Below the pieces are notes generated by a model that made no database searches, was not told the origin of the DNA, and saw only the letters and a list, made by a program, of their open reading frames with translations. Below are positions 33,061-42,284 of a DNA stretch of 64,000 nucleotides, piece by piece. Origin of the DNA: CAZQQU01 sp964595625 (GTDB taxonomy: Bacteria > Bacteroidota > Bacteroidia > Flavobacteriales > Flavobacteriaceae); assembly GCA_964595625.1 (NCBI GenBank), contig CAZQQU010000010.1, positions 21,785 to 85,784 of the forward strand. The letters are read 5' to 3'. Each line of letters opens with the position of its first letter. The stretch's first letter is position 1. The translations under genes and the position numbers were made by a program.

Positions 33061-34134
33061 ATGATACCAGTCACCAAAACCTTTCTACCGCCTCCCGAGG
33101 AATACCAAGCCATCTTACAACGTGCCTGGGAAACCGGCTGGATGACTAACCGGGGTGTGTTGGTAAAAGAGTTGGAAAACCAATTAAAAAACTATCTTGG
33201 TGTTTCAAATATTATAGCCATGACCAATGGCACGTTGCCCATACAAATCGCCATAAAAGCACTGCAACTTAAAGGCGAAATTATCACCACGCCTTTTAGT
33301 TATGTCGCTACCACGGCAAGCATTGTCTGGGAAAACTGTACTCCAGTTTTCGTGGATATAGACCCGGAGTATCTTACCATAGACGAAACCAAAATAGAAG
33401 CGGCAATTACACCAAAAACTACGGCTATATTAGCCACCCACGTTTTTGGAAATCCCTGCAATGTAGAAGCCCTTGAAATTCTTTCTCAAAAACACGGTTT
33501 AAAAGTGATTTATGACGCAGCTCACTGTTTTGGCGTAAAATACAAAGGACAAAGCATTTTTAATTACGGTGATATAAGCACTTGCAGTTTTCACGCCACC
33601 AAGTTATTTCACACAGGCGAGGGCGGAGCGTTGTTTTGTAGGGACAAAACCCTGTTTGAAACCTGCTATTATATGCATAATTTTGGACACCAAGGGACAG
33701 AAGCCTTTCAGGGTTTGGGTATCAATGCCAAAATGAGCGAACCCCAAGCCGCTATGGGTTTGGCGGTATTGCCCTATTTTCCGGAAATTATCAGCCAACG
33801 ACAAGATGTGGCAGATCGTTACGATGCCCAACTCGACTTTGCCCAACTCAAAAAAATGAGCCTACGACCCGGAACCGAGTGGAATTACAGCTACTATCCG
33901 GTGGTTTTTCATTCCGAAGAACAGCTGTTGGCCGTCCAACAAGCATTACACCAACAACAGATTTTTCCGCGGCGGTATTTCTATCCCGCACTCAATAGCC
34001 TGCCCTATGTAAAACCACAAGCTTGTCCCATGGCCGAAAGTATTAGTAAGCGGATTTTGTGCCTGCCGATGTATGTGGGGTTAGATTCTTCAATCATTGA
34101 AGAGATTTCAACCACAATTTGTAGGCATTTTTGA
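33061..34134 (+). CDS. DegT/DnrJ/EryC1/StrS aminotransferase, VioA-like
   Basis: 357 aa. PLP lysine K181 (SFHATKLFHTGEGGA), cofactor aspartate D152 (VIYDAAHCFGV), and an N-terminal MIPVTKTFLPPPEEY that recalls VioA, the dTDP-4-amino-4,6-dideoxyglucose transaminase. The ATG at 33061 is preferred to a GTG at 33043 that lies inside the wzt-like gene. It should make a dTDP-4-amino-sugar used by the locus, fitting the WecF-like transferase three genes on. Substrate inferred. Confidence 0.82.
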   Translation: MIPVTKTFLPPPEEYQAILQRAWETGWMTNRGVLVKELENQLKNYLGVSNIIAMTNGTLPIQIAIKALQLKGEIITTPFSYVATTASIVWENCTPVFVDIDPEYLTIDETKIEAAITPKTTAILATHVFGNPCNVEALEILSQKHGLKVIYDAAHCFGVKYKGQSIFNYGDISTCSFHATKLFHTGEGGALFCRDKTLFETCYYMHNFGHQGTEAFQGLGINAKMSEPQAAMGLAVLPYFPEIISQRQDVADRYDAQLDFAQLKKMSLRPGTEWNYSYYPVVFHSEEQLLAVQQALHQQQIFPRRYFYPALNSLPYVKPQACPMAESISKRILCLPMYVGLDSSIIEEISTTICRHF

Positions 34135-34180
34135 TTGAGAATTACTACTTTTAAAGTGATTAATTTTAGTCTTACGACAA

Positions 34181-35116
34181 ATGACAGAAATTAAGTATTC
34201 AGACATACTGCATTTTTTAGAGAGTAATCAAATTGATTTTACAATAATCAATGAGAAATTAGCCCAAGATAAATATGTGTTGGCGACCCTATTCTGTCCA
34301 ATCGACAACGGATTTTATTATATTGTTGGTAATGAATTACCAATAAAAACACTTCGTAGTTTGATTTTATGCGGAGAGCCGATAACCAGTGAAAATACTT
34401 TGATAGTTGTTCAAGATCAAGATATTCAACTTTTATATTATCGGCTATTAAAATTTTATTTTCAGCAAAAATCAACCGGTATAATTCATGCAATGACAGA
34501 AATTCATCACAATGCAACTCTCGGAGAAAATGTTCAAATTGATGCTTTTAGCGTAGTTGGAAATTGCAAAATTGGTGATAATGTTATTATTGGGTCGCAT
34601 TGTAAAATTTATGATAATGTAATTATTGGCGACAATACTATTATTGAGAGTGGGTCTGTGATTGGGGTATCGGGAATTGCTTGGACTTGGGATGAAACGC
34701 AAACTGAAAAGATTATTCAACCTCAACTAGGAGGCGTAAAAATTGGAAGACACTGTGTTCTTTCAGCACAAACTGTGGTAGTACGTGGTTCTTTAAACGA
34801 AAGTACGACCATTGGAGATTTTTGTTTTATTGCACCCGGCTGTCGATTGGGACACGGTACTGTAATAGGAAATTATGTTCACTTAGCAAATACTATAACC
34901 ACGGGAGGAAATGTCCAAATAGGTGATTATTGTTTTGTGGGTTCCAGTGCAGTATTTAGTCCAAAGGTAAAGTTACATCCCATGACCGTTGTTGGTGCTG
35001 GAAGCGTTGTTATTAAAAGTACAACTGAATCCAATAAAACATTAATGGGTTGTCCTGCACGGGAAAAAGAAACAAGTTCTCACCCAGTAGGAATGCCTAA
35101 GCCCAAAATAATATAA
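34181..35116 (+). CDS. LpxD-like left-handed beta-helix acyltransferase
   Basis: 311 aa. An N-terminal domain of about 100 residues is followed by many hexapeptide repeats (NVQIDAFSVVGNCKIGDNVIIGSHCKIYDNVIIGDNTIIESG), then GHGTVIGNYVHLANTI and a C-terminal extension. The layout is that of LpxD (UDP-3-O-acylglucosamine N-acyltransferase), but genes in glycan loci with this form usually acetylate or acylate an amino sugar. Probably acts on the product of the VioA-like enzyme. AT-richer than the preceding gene. Confidence 0.75.
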   Translation: MTEIKYSDILHFLESNQIDFTIINEKLAQDKYVLATLFCPIDNGFYYIVGNELPIKTLRSLILCGEPITSENTLIVVQDQDIQLLYYRLLKFYFQQKSTGIIHAMTEIHHNATLGENVQIDAFSVVGNCKIGDNVIIGSHCKIYDNVIIGDNTIIESGSVIGVSGIAWTWDETQTEKIIQPQLGGVKIGRHCVLSAQTVVVRGSLNESTTIGDFCFIAPGCRLGHGTVIGNYVHLANTITTGGNVQIGDYCFVGSSAVFSPKVKLHPMTVVGAGSVVIKSTTESNKTLMGCPAREKETSSHPVGMPKPKII

Positions 35117-35205
35117 CTTATTGGTTATTTATCAGTTAATTATATATAAATCAATTATAATCAGAACTATCAACGAGTTTTTAAAGGAATATAAATTAGA
35201 ATAAT

Positions 35206-35703
35206 ATGCAACAAACAAGAATAGGAAAATCTTCCATTATATCAGAACAGGCTCAGATTGGTAAAGATGTTACCATTGGTAATTTTTGTGTTATTCATGA
35301 CGGAGTAGTAATTGGGGATAATACGGTTATCAAAGATTACGTAGAGCTCCGAAAAGGAACGGTAATAGGGAGTAATTGTTTGATTGATTCCCGGGTGTCT
35401 AGTTCGGGTAATTGTAAGATAGGCAATGGCGTGACATTACGCTATGATACCATTGTAGCCCGAGGATGTGATATAGGAGATAACACCTATGTTTGCCCAC
35501 GTGTAATGACCAATAATTTAGATGCCGAAGGCCAACAAATAGGCGGAGCGAAGATTGGTAAAAATTGTTTTATTGGTACCAATGCGGTCTTACAACACGG
35601 TATTACTATCGGTGACCATGTGATTATCGGTGCTATGAGTTTTGTCAATAAAGACTGTGAAAGTAACGCTACCTACATAGGAATTCCGGCTAAGAAAAAA
35701 TGA
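35206..35703 (+). CDS. Hexapeptide-repeat sugar O/N-acetyltransferase
   Basis: 165 aa, almost wholly left-handed beta-helix (SIISEQAQIGKDVTIGNFCVI, VVIGDNTVIKDYVELRKG, then GAKIGKNCFIGTNAVLQHG and YIGIPAKKK). This form matches WbpD/FdtC-like nucleotide-sugar N-acetyltransferases. With the VioA-like aminotransferase it could produce a dTDP-N-acetylamino sugar. An 89-base gap precedes it. The stop overlaps the start of a truncated ORF. Confidence 0.8.
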   Translation: MQQTRIGKSSIISEQAQIGKDVTIGNFCVIHDGVVIGDNTVIKDYVELRKGTVIGSNCLIDSRVSSSGNCKIGNGVTLRYDTIVARGCDIGDNTYVCPRVMTNNLDAEGQQIGGAKIGKNCFIGTNAVLQHGITIGDHVIIGAMSFVNKDCESNATYIGIPAKKK

Positions 35704-35771
35704 AAAAAACTAAAATTGTCATATTGGGAGGGAATCTGAAAGGCTTTCAATATATATACCTTGTCTCTTAA
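35700..35771 (+). pseudogene. Truncated start of a nucleotide-binding protein gene
   Basis: A 23-residue frame, MKKTKIVILGGNLKGFQYIYLVS, begins with an ATGA overlap on the acetyltransferase stop. The KIVILGG start is typical of a dinucleotide-binding or ATP-grasp N-terminus, but the frame closes at once and the next gene starts 6 bases later. Most likely the scar of a deleted gene. Confidence 0.5.
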
Positions 35772-35777
35772 TTTTTT

Positions 35778-36914
35778 ATGTATAAACTACTTCATTTACA
35801 TCAAGATACAAAGTTTCTATACGACACCCAGCGTTTTTCGCCTACTTTTTTTGATAACGAGATTGTCTATTTTGGAGTTGAAAATGAACAACTAAATACC
35901 CAATTACAAAAAATAGGTATGCCTTTTCGGATCTGTGCTACTACCCAGGAAAGTTTTTTTCAAGAGGTAGTACCCCTGTTAAAAGACTACGATGCCATTG
36001 TACTCAATTCCTATGCTGGTTTTTTAAAAAAAATTATAGACCATTTGCCAAACAACACTAAAATCTTTCTTCGCTTTTTTGGCTATGAATTGTATAGTCT
36101 TGTAAGGGGAAATTACTTAAGTAAAACTACCTTAGATACAGTCTATCCTATTAAGCTCAAACACAATACGTATTCTAAGTATTTTAAAAAGAAGCTAAAA
36201 AGATTATTCAAAAGAGAATGGCAAGTGGACTATGAGAAACAAAAACAAGTCTACCAAAAATTTACAAGGATATTATTATTTCACGATTGGGAATACCGGG
36301 AACTATCCAAGTATTTTTATTTACCACACTTTATCTCACTTCCATGGATTCAAACCACAGACTATCAGCCACAGGAAAAGCACCATCAAATCTTGATTGG
36401 AAATAGTAAAAACTTTTGGAACAACCACCTAGATATTATTAAAAAAATAAACAATTATAGAGCATTAGACACTAACCAATATATATTGTTTTTTAATTAC
36501 GGAAACGAAAATAACTACACAAAAACCATTCGTCGGTTAATCAGTAGGTCCATTAAAAACTATTTATTGATTGAAGATTTTTTACCCATAGAAAAATTTA
36601 GAGAAACCTATAGAACTACATCTGCATTAGTTATCAATAGTTATCGCCAACATGCTCTTGGCAATATATTTACAGCACTATTGTATGGAGTTAAAATATA
36701 TCTTAATCCTAAAAGTTCAACTTATCCTTGGTTAAAACAGCTGGGATTTCAAGTTTTTGATATTAATCAATTAATCACCGATATTAAAAATAATCAAATC
36801 AGTCTGAATTTGGAAGAACAGAGGTATAATATTGATTTGTATTACCATTTAAAAGAACAATATACTCTTGCCGATTTTGCTCAAGAAATTATCCGCGCTA
36901 TCGAAGAAAACTAA
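35778..36914 (+). CDS. WecF-like TDP-Fuc4NAc:lipid II transferase family protein (GT56)
   Basis: 378 aa. No strong DXD glycosyltransferase motif, but it matches the layout of E. coli WecF: a central HQILIGNSKNFWNNHLDIIKKI resembles ILVGNSGDRSNEHI, and SYRQHALGNIFTALLYGVKIYLN resembles the RQQGIGTLC block. WecF adds Fuc4NAc to lipid II in enterobacterial common antigen synthesis. Together with VioA-, FdtB- and WzxE-like proteins this suggests Fuc4NAc or a close analogue in the glycan. Family call moderate, donor inferred. Confidence 0.72.
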   Translation: MYKLLHLHQDTKFLYDTQRFSPTFFDNEIVYFGVENEQLNTQLQKIGMPFRICATTQESFFQEVVPLLKDYDAIVLNSYAGFLKKIIDHLPNNTKIFLRFFGYELYSLVRGNYLSKTTLDTVYPIKLKHNTYSKYFKKKLKRLFKREWQVDYEKQKQVYQKFTRILLFHDWEYRELSKYFYLPHFISLPWIQTTDYQPQEKHHQILIGNSKNFWNNHLDIIKKINNYRALDTNQYILFFNYGNENNYTKTIRRLISRSIKNYLLIEDFLPIEKFRETYRTTSALVINSYRQHALGNIFTALLYGVKIYLNPKSSTYPWLKQLGFQVFDINQLITDIKNNQISLNLEEQRYNIDLYYHLKEQYTLADFAQEIIRAIEEN

Positions 36915-37014
36915 GTTGATTTGCTGGGTAATGTCTTTTCACGCGATGCCTAAATAACATTTTTAGTTTTAAAAATATCTTCTTTACCTTTACCCTTTTA
37001 CTAGCAGTACCTCT

Positions 37015-37962
37015 ATGAATACTTCCACTCCCTTGGTCTCTATCATCATTCCTACCTACAATCGAGCGCACTTAATCGGTGAAACCTTAGACTCTGTGTT
37101 GGCACAAACTTATACAAACTGGGAATGTATCATCGTGGACGACGGCAGCAGCGATAATACCGATGAGGTAGTGGGGGCGTATGTACAAAAGGATGCCCGT
37201 TTTAAGTATTATCACCGTCCCGATACGCATTTGCCCGGCGGAAACGGAGCACGTAATTACGGCTTTTTACAAAGTAAAGGGGAGTATATCCAGTGGTTTG
37301 ATAGTGATGATTTGATGTTGAATGTGTTTATTGAAGAAAAAATTTCTTTATTTAATGCTCAGGTTCAAATTGTTATTTCTAAAAGGTTGGAGAACGGAAA
37401 AGTTCTAAGGTATAAATCTATGGAGGAAAGTAAGTTATATATAAGCGATTTTGATAGGCAATACATTGTTAATAGATACTCTATTTTAACAGGGGATGTT
37501 ATGTTTTTAAAAAATGTAATCAACCAATCATTTGATGAAAATTTGCAAAAAGCACAAGAGATGGAATTTTTTACAAGAGTTTTCAATCAAGATTTATGCT
37601 ATGTATTTACCGATAAAGTATTGTGGAACCACAGAGTTTTTTCTGATTCAATTTCTTCGAATTCTGATAAAAACTTAATTAAGAAAGTTGATTCTCTTAT
37701 TTATTTGTCTAAGAAATTACAGACAAAATATGTTACAGATTTTGAGGCACTTAAAACAATTAAAAATTACGGAAAAGTATTATATAAATCCTTAATGATC
37801 AAAAATAATTTTTTCTTAGTTTTAAGAAACTATCATTATTATAGAAAATGCTATAATGTAGGTGTTTTAACATTTTCTTTTTTTTTTATTTATAATACCG
37901 TTACTAAAAGAGGGTTTTATTTGTTAAAAAAACTCGAAGCTAAATGTTTTGCTAAAATATAA
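37015..37962 (+). CDS. GT2 family glycosyltransferase (mosaic gene)
   Basis: 315 aa, inverting GT-A enzyme. PLVSIIIPTYNRAHLIGETLDSVL and WECIIVDDGSSDNTDEVV are the GT2 donor site, and DSDD (96-99) is the metal-binding motif. The first 100 codons have the base composition of the surrounding chromosome; from about 37320 on the codons become strongly A/T rich (KLYISDFDRQYIVNRYS and onward). The acceptor half therefore seems to come from a different source. Acceptor unknown. Confidence 0.88.
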   Translation: MNTSTPLVSIIIPTYNRAHLIGETLDSVLAQTYTNWECIIVDDGSSDNTDEVVGAYVQKDARFKYYHRPDTHLPGGNGARNYGFLQSKGEYIQWFDSDDLMLNVFIEEKISLFNAQVQIVISKRLENGKVLRYKSMEESKLYISDFDRQYIVNRYSILTGDVMFLKNVINQSFDENLQKAQEMEFFTRVFNQDLCYVFTDKVLWNHRVFSDSISSNSDKNLIKKVDSLIYLSKKLQTKYVTDFEALKTIKNYGKVLYKSLMIKNNFFLVLRNYHYYRKCYNVGVLTFSFFFIYNTVTKRGFYLLKKLEAKCFAKI

Positions 37963-38017
37963 TGCTTTTAATCATTTTTAGTTTATGAAAATTGAAATTA
38001 AAAAATAAAATTTAATA

Positions 38018-38743
38018 ATGATTATTAGAAATTATATATATGTTTTGCTAGCTGATTTTTCAAAAAAAATTGGAAGAGGAAAATATTATAGAAAAAAACT
38101 TTTTTCAACAAAAAGAATACTAGAGAAAAACTATAAAATTAATAGTGAATTTAGTTTTATTCAAGTTGGAGCAAATGATGGAATAAGCTTTGATTTTCTA
38201 TATGAATTTTTAATAAACAGAATATCAGTAGGAATACTTATTGAGCCTGTAAAAGAATACTTTGATGAGTTATTTTTAAATTATAAAAAATTTAATCAAA
38301 TATTAAAAGTAAATAAGGCATTACATAAATCAAAAAAAAATGCAATTATTTACAAAGTAGATAAAACTAAATTTGATTTATATCCTGATTGGGTTAAAGG
38401 AATTGCTTCTTTTGAAATAAAAAACCTCACGAAATTTAATATTATTAAACCGCAACATATTGTTGAAGAATTAGTTGAAGCAGATACACTAATGAATATC
38501 GTAAAAGAATCTGAGTTTGAAGAATTTGATTATATTCAAGTTGATACAGAAGGATATGACTTCAAAGTAATTGAAATGATCGATTTCTCAATTTTAAAAC
38601 CAAAACTTATAAAAGCAGAGTTTGTAAATCTATCAAAGGAAGAAAAAGTAAAAATTAGAAAACTTCTTTATAATCAAGGGTATTATGTTTTCTTTGAAGG
38701 TTTGGATATTATTGGAGTTAATTTAAATAAAATCAAACTTTAA
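38018..38743 (+). CDS. FkbM family SAM-dependent methyltransferase
   Basis: 241 aa. SAM-binding motif FIQVGANDGISFDFLYEF, then GILIEPVKEYFDEL and FDYIQVDTEGYDFKVIEMI, which are FkbM hallmarks. It probably O-methylates a sugar in the glycan. Strongly A/T-rich codon use, like its neighbours. The next gene starts 3 bases after the stop. Confidence 0.87.
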   Translation: MIIRNYIYVLLADFSKKIGRGKYYRKKLFSTKRILEKNYKINSEFSFIQVGANDGISFDFLYEFLINRISVGILIEPVKEYFDELFLNYKKFNQILKVNKALHKSKKNAIIYKVDKTKFDLYPDWVKGIASFEIKNLTKFNIIKPQHIVEELVEADTLMNIVKESEFEEFDYIQVDTEGYDFKVIEMIDFSILKPKLIKAEFVNLSKEEKVKIRKLLYNQGYYVFFEGLDIIGVNLNKIKL

Positions 38744-38746
38744 ATT

Positions 38747-39538
38747 ATGATTCCAAAAAAGATTCATTACTGCTGGTTTGGAAAAAAAACAATTCCAATA
38801 ATGCTTCAATACTGTATAGATTCTTGGAAAGTTCAGCTACCTGATTATGAGATAATTTTATGGAATGAAAAAAATGTTGAATTTGATTGCGAATTTATAA
38901 CCAAAGCATATAAAGATAAAAATTGGGCATTTGTTTCTGATTATGTTAGACTAAAAGTAGTTTACGAACACGGTGGCATCTATCTTGATACAGATATGCT
39001 ACTGTTAAAACCTTTGGATGATTTCTTAGAAAATGAATGCTTTTTTGTAGCAGAACACAGTAATAGTATTGGTGTAGGCATATTTGGAGCAAAAAGGCAT
39101 AACCCTTTTATAAAAGATTGTTTACAATACTATACAAGCTTTAAATCTAAAAATCAATCAATTATTCCAATACCCAAAATAGTAACTGATGCATTTGAAC
39201 TCAGATATTGTAAACCTAATATTTTTGAAAAAAATATTGTAGTAGACGGTTTAACCATTTATTATATGGATTATTTTTATTCACTTCCTTATAGTAAACT
39301 CTTTGATATACATAATTATAAAAAATATTTAAAGAATAATTCATATGGTATTCATTTATGGTTTGGTTCTTGGCATTCATATAACGAACTTTATTTAATA
39401 AGAAGAAAAGAGTATTCAAAAGCCGTAAAAAAAATATTAAAAACAATATTCATTAATAAAAAATTTGGTTTTTTATACTTTAAAAAACTTATCAGTGCTT
39501 TTAGAGATTCATTAAAATACAAAAATGCTTTTAGATGA
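38747..39538 (+). CDS. GT32-type glycosyltransferase (DXD sugar-binding family)
   Basis: 263 aa. Opening IPKKIHYCWFG, then YEIILWNEKNV, AFVSDYVRLKVVYEHGGIYLDTDMLLLKPL with the DXD metal site, and a later YGIHLWFGSWH. This is the Gly_transf_sug/capsular polysaccharide synthesis family related to yeast Och1. It ends with a 4-base overlap on the next gene. Very A/T rich. Confidence 0.88.
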   Translation: MIPKKIHYCWFGKKTIPIMLQYCIDSWKVQLPDYEIILWNEKNVEFDCEFITKAYKDKNWAFVSDYVRLKVVYEHGGIYLDTDMLLLKPLDDFLENECFFVAEHSNSIGVGIFGAKRHNPFIKDCLQYYTSFKSKNQSIIPIPKIVTDAFELRYCKPNIFEKNIVVDGLTIYYMDYFYSLPYSKLFDIHNYKKYLKNNSYGIHLWFGSWHSYNELYLIRRKEYSKAVKKILKTIFINKKFGFLYFKKLISAFRDSLKYKNAFR

Positions 39539-40509
39539 ACTCGATAATCCTCATACTCCCTTATTTCGGTAAATGGCCGGTTTGGTTTGATGCTTTTTTG
39601 GTTTCAGTAAAGGCAAACCCTACTGTACACTGGCTGTGCCCTACCGATTGTGAGTTGCCTGATAAGTACCCTGATAATATTCAATTTTTGCCTACCGACT
39701 TACAAACTTTAAATAACCATGTAAACCGTGTGGTGGATGCTCAAGTACCGCTTAATCCCCGTAAATTTTGTGATTTAAAACCTGCTTACGGAGCTATTTT
39801 TTATGAGGAAATAAAGTATTATGACTTTTGGGGATTTTGTGATATGGATATTATCTGGGGCGATATACGTAAGTTTATTACCGAAGATCTATTACAGCAT
39901 TATGACGTTATTTCAAGTAGGAGGGAAGCTATTTCCGGACATTTTAATTTGTTTAGAAATACGCCGGAGTTATTGGAATATTACAAAACGGTTCCAAATT
40001 ATCGCTTTTTGTTTGAGCAGTCTCAGTTTATGTGGTTTGACGAAGAAAAGTTAACCAATCACATTAAACACGAAGCTGCTGCCGGGCGATTATACTTTAA
40101 TGTAAAATGGGACACTATTTTATGTAATCAAGAACGAGACAGAGATTCTCATCAAGAGTATTATTTAGACCGTTGGCTATGGCAAGATGGCAAAGTGCTC
40201 AACACCAAAACCAAGCAAGAGGTAATGTATTTGCACTTTATCAATTGGAAACGCACAATGAAACGCAGTGAAGTAACCTATAGTGACCAACCGGATCGTT
40301 TTTATATTTCCTATTCAAAAATGCACTACCATAAACACAACGTTTTGCAAAAGTTTTGGAATGGTTTTACCAATGTTTTTGATGGGTATTATAGAAAGGA
40401 GCAAAAAAGAATAATAAAATTAAAACTGAAGAGTTTAAAAAAAAGAGTTTATAGAAAATTAAAGAATACAATCATTCTCAAAATTAAAAATGGACTCAAA
40501 TTTAAATAG
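39535..40509 (+). CDS. DUF6625-type putative glycosyltransferase
   Basis: 324 aa. NSIILILPYFGKWPVWFDAFL at the start and YYDFWGFCDMDIIWGDIRKFI with a DMD metal-binding motif mark the DUF6625 group found in capsule loci. Also ISGHFNLFRNTPEL and MYLHFINWKR. Its base composition is closer to the host than its two flanking genes. The tail (about 290-324) is lysine rich. Activity inferred. Confidence 0.72.
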   Translation: MNSIILILPYFGKWPVWFDAFLVSVKANPTVHWLCPTDCELPDKYPDNIQFLPTDLQTLNNHVNRVVDAQVPLNPRKFCDLKPAYGAIFYEEIKYYDFWGFCDMDIIWGDIRKFITEDLLQHYDVISSRREAISGHFNLFRNTPELLEYYKTVPNYRFLFEQSQFMWFDEEKLTNHIKHEAAAGRLYFNVKWDTILCNQERDRDSHQEYYLDRWLWQDGKVLNTKTKQEVMYLHFINWKRTMKRSEVTYSDQPDRFYISYSKMHYHKHNVLQKFWNGFTNVFDGYYRKEQKRIIKLKLKSLKKRVYRKLKNTIILKIKNGLKFK

Positions 40510-40539
40510 GATAAAATTTTAAAAAGTAATTTATTTCCA

Positions 40540-41151
40540 TTGTTTCTTAAATTTTCGATTTTTAAATTTATTTATAAAGATTCATTTATTTATATCAATC
40601 CAAAAGAAATTGATTTAGTTTTAACTGATAATGAGAGATTTAATTTATTGTCTCAAAATAAATTTTTAATTAAAATTAATGCTAATGGAATTAAAAAATT
40701 TAATGAAGAAAAAAATTATATAAAAAGCACAGTATATGATTTTTTGATAAAGGAATTGAGCTATAAAAACACTATTCAATATCAAATGATGATAGATAGA
40801 ATAAAAACCAATAATAGACCATTGTATGGTTGTAAAAATGAATTTGAAATTGAGAATTATTTTCAAAAATTATTTAAATCATATTTAAGTATTAAAAATA
40901 ATGGTTATTTAACTCAACAAGAACTTAAATCAAAATCTAATAATAGTAAAATAGGAGATGAGATTGAGGTGTTTATAACTTTTAATAATCAAATTATTGC
41001 TAGTGGTGGTTCTGGAAACCACAGAATATGTATTGCAAAAGAGTTATATTTAGATAAAATTCCTGTTAAATTTAAAAGTGTACTTTTCGAAAAGGATAAA
41101 ATGGATATTGAAACATTAAAAAAAATTTATGAATTTTTAGCTTCAATATGA
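40540..41151 (+). CDS. Protein of unknown function with ParB-like HR motif (start uncertain)
   Basis: 203 aa at most. No recognised family. Near the C-terminus, EVFITFNNQIIASGGSGNHR followed by ICIAKELYLDKIPV resembles the ParB/sulfiredoxin-like loop (GxHR, then an alpha helix and IPV). There is no ATG near the 5' end: the frame is open from just after the preceding gene's stop, and a TTG at 40540 is the first usual start. It may be 5'-truncated or use TTG. It overlaps the next gene by 4 bases (ATGA), so it is still coupled. Extremely A/T rich. Confidence 0.5.
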   Translation: MFLKFSIFKFIYKDSFIYINPKEIDLVLTDNERFNLLSQNKFLIKINANGIKKFNEEKNYIKSTVYDFLIKELSYKNTIQYQMMIDRIKTNNRPLYGCKNEFEIENYFQKLFKSYLSIKNNGYLTQQELKSKSNNSKIGDEIEVFITFNNQIIASGGSGNHRICIAKELYLDKIPVKFKSVLFEKDKMDIETLKKIYEFLASI

Positions 41152-42284
41152 AAACCATCTCCATTCTCCATCCATTTACTCCTCAAGCTGCCGGTGTGGT
41201 CGAGCAGAGTGTGGCTCAGTACCACAGTCAGCCACATGCCAAAGCACTTATGGCATTGGCAAGTGAAGGTTATGCGTGTACAATGGCGTATTTTACATCT
41301 AAATGGTTTGGGTATTCGCAAAAAGTTGAAAACATTGACTATCAATTTTATCCCGTAAGCTTTACCCTAAATGGCGACCATAAAAAATGGAAAAAACAAC
41401 AGTCAACAGCTTGTTTAAGACATTATAAAAAAAATACCCCCGATGTAACCATCATCAATATGTCAGGCCATTCTAGCCCGTTTTCGTACGAGCTTTCTAA
41501 AGTGATTTTGCAACAAGGCAAAAGATATATAGCGATGCTGGGAGGGCAACATTACACAGATAATGAAACGTACAGAGAATACTATAAAAATGCCCACCAC
41601 ATATTGGTACATACTTATATTCAAAAATACAGTATGGAAAAAATGGAATTGTTTAAAGGAAAAGACATTCGAGTGTTTCCTTTAGGAGTTGATTGTGAAA
41701 TTTTTAAACCATTATTTTCCAAGAATGACATGCCAGATATCCGTTTACTTTATGTAGGCAGAATAGTAGAATGGAAAAGGGTACACTTAGCTATACAAAC
41801 GGTTCATTTTTTAGTTGAAAAAGGGTTTACAAATGCTGTCTTAAATATTATTGGGCCTGTTTTTTCAGAAGATTATATGAAAGAGTTGTCTGACTATGTT
41901 GAAAAACACAACCTACAGAAAAATGTTTGTTTTTTAGGATTTAAGCAACACCATGAGTTGGTGTCTTATTTTCAAGAAGCCGATTTGTTTTTACTACCTA
42001 GTGACAAGGAAACTTTTGGTATGGTAATGATTGAAAGTATGGCATGTGAAACGCCTGTCGCCGGAATGGATTGTCCCGGAGGTCCTAAAGATGTTATAGA
42101 AAGTGGTGTTGACGGATTGCTTTCTACACCTGAAAATTATGTATCTGATGTGTTTGAATTACTTCAAGACAGGGAAAAATTAATCAAAATGCAACAAAAC
42201 GCCCGTCAAAAAGTAGTGCAACAATACAGTATTCAAAAAACCACTGAGGTTTTAATGCAATCGGTTACAGACACCCTGCTATGA
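41148..42284 (+). CDS. GT4 family glycosyltransferase
   Basis: 378 aa, retaining GT-B enzyme. RLLYVGRIVEWKRVHLAI opens the donor domain, and FLLPSDKETFGMVMIESMACETPVAGMD is the E(x7)E nucleotide-sugar motif, followed by GGPKDVIESGVDGLL. Overlaps the genes on both sides by 4 bases. Acceptor and donor unknown. Confidence 0.9.
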   Translation: MKTISILHPFTPQAAGVVEQSVAQYHSQPHAKALMALASEGYACTMAYFTSKWFGYSQKVENIDYQFYPVSFTLNGDHKKWKKQQSTACLRHYKKNTPDVTIINMSGHSSPFSYELSKVILQQGKRYIAMLGGQHYTDNETYREYYKNAHHILVHTYIQKYSMEKMELFKGKDIRVFPLGVDCEIFKPLFSKNDMPDIRLLYVGRIVEWKRVHLAIQTVHFLVEKGFTNAVLNIIGPVFSEDYMKELSDYVEKHNLQKNVCFLGFKQHHELVSYFQEADLFLLPSDKETFGMVMIESMACETPVAGMDCPGGPKDVIESGVDGLLSTPENYVSDVFELLQDREKLIKMQQNARQKVVQQYSIQKTTEVLMQSVTDTLL

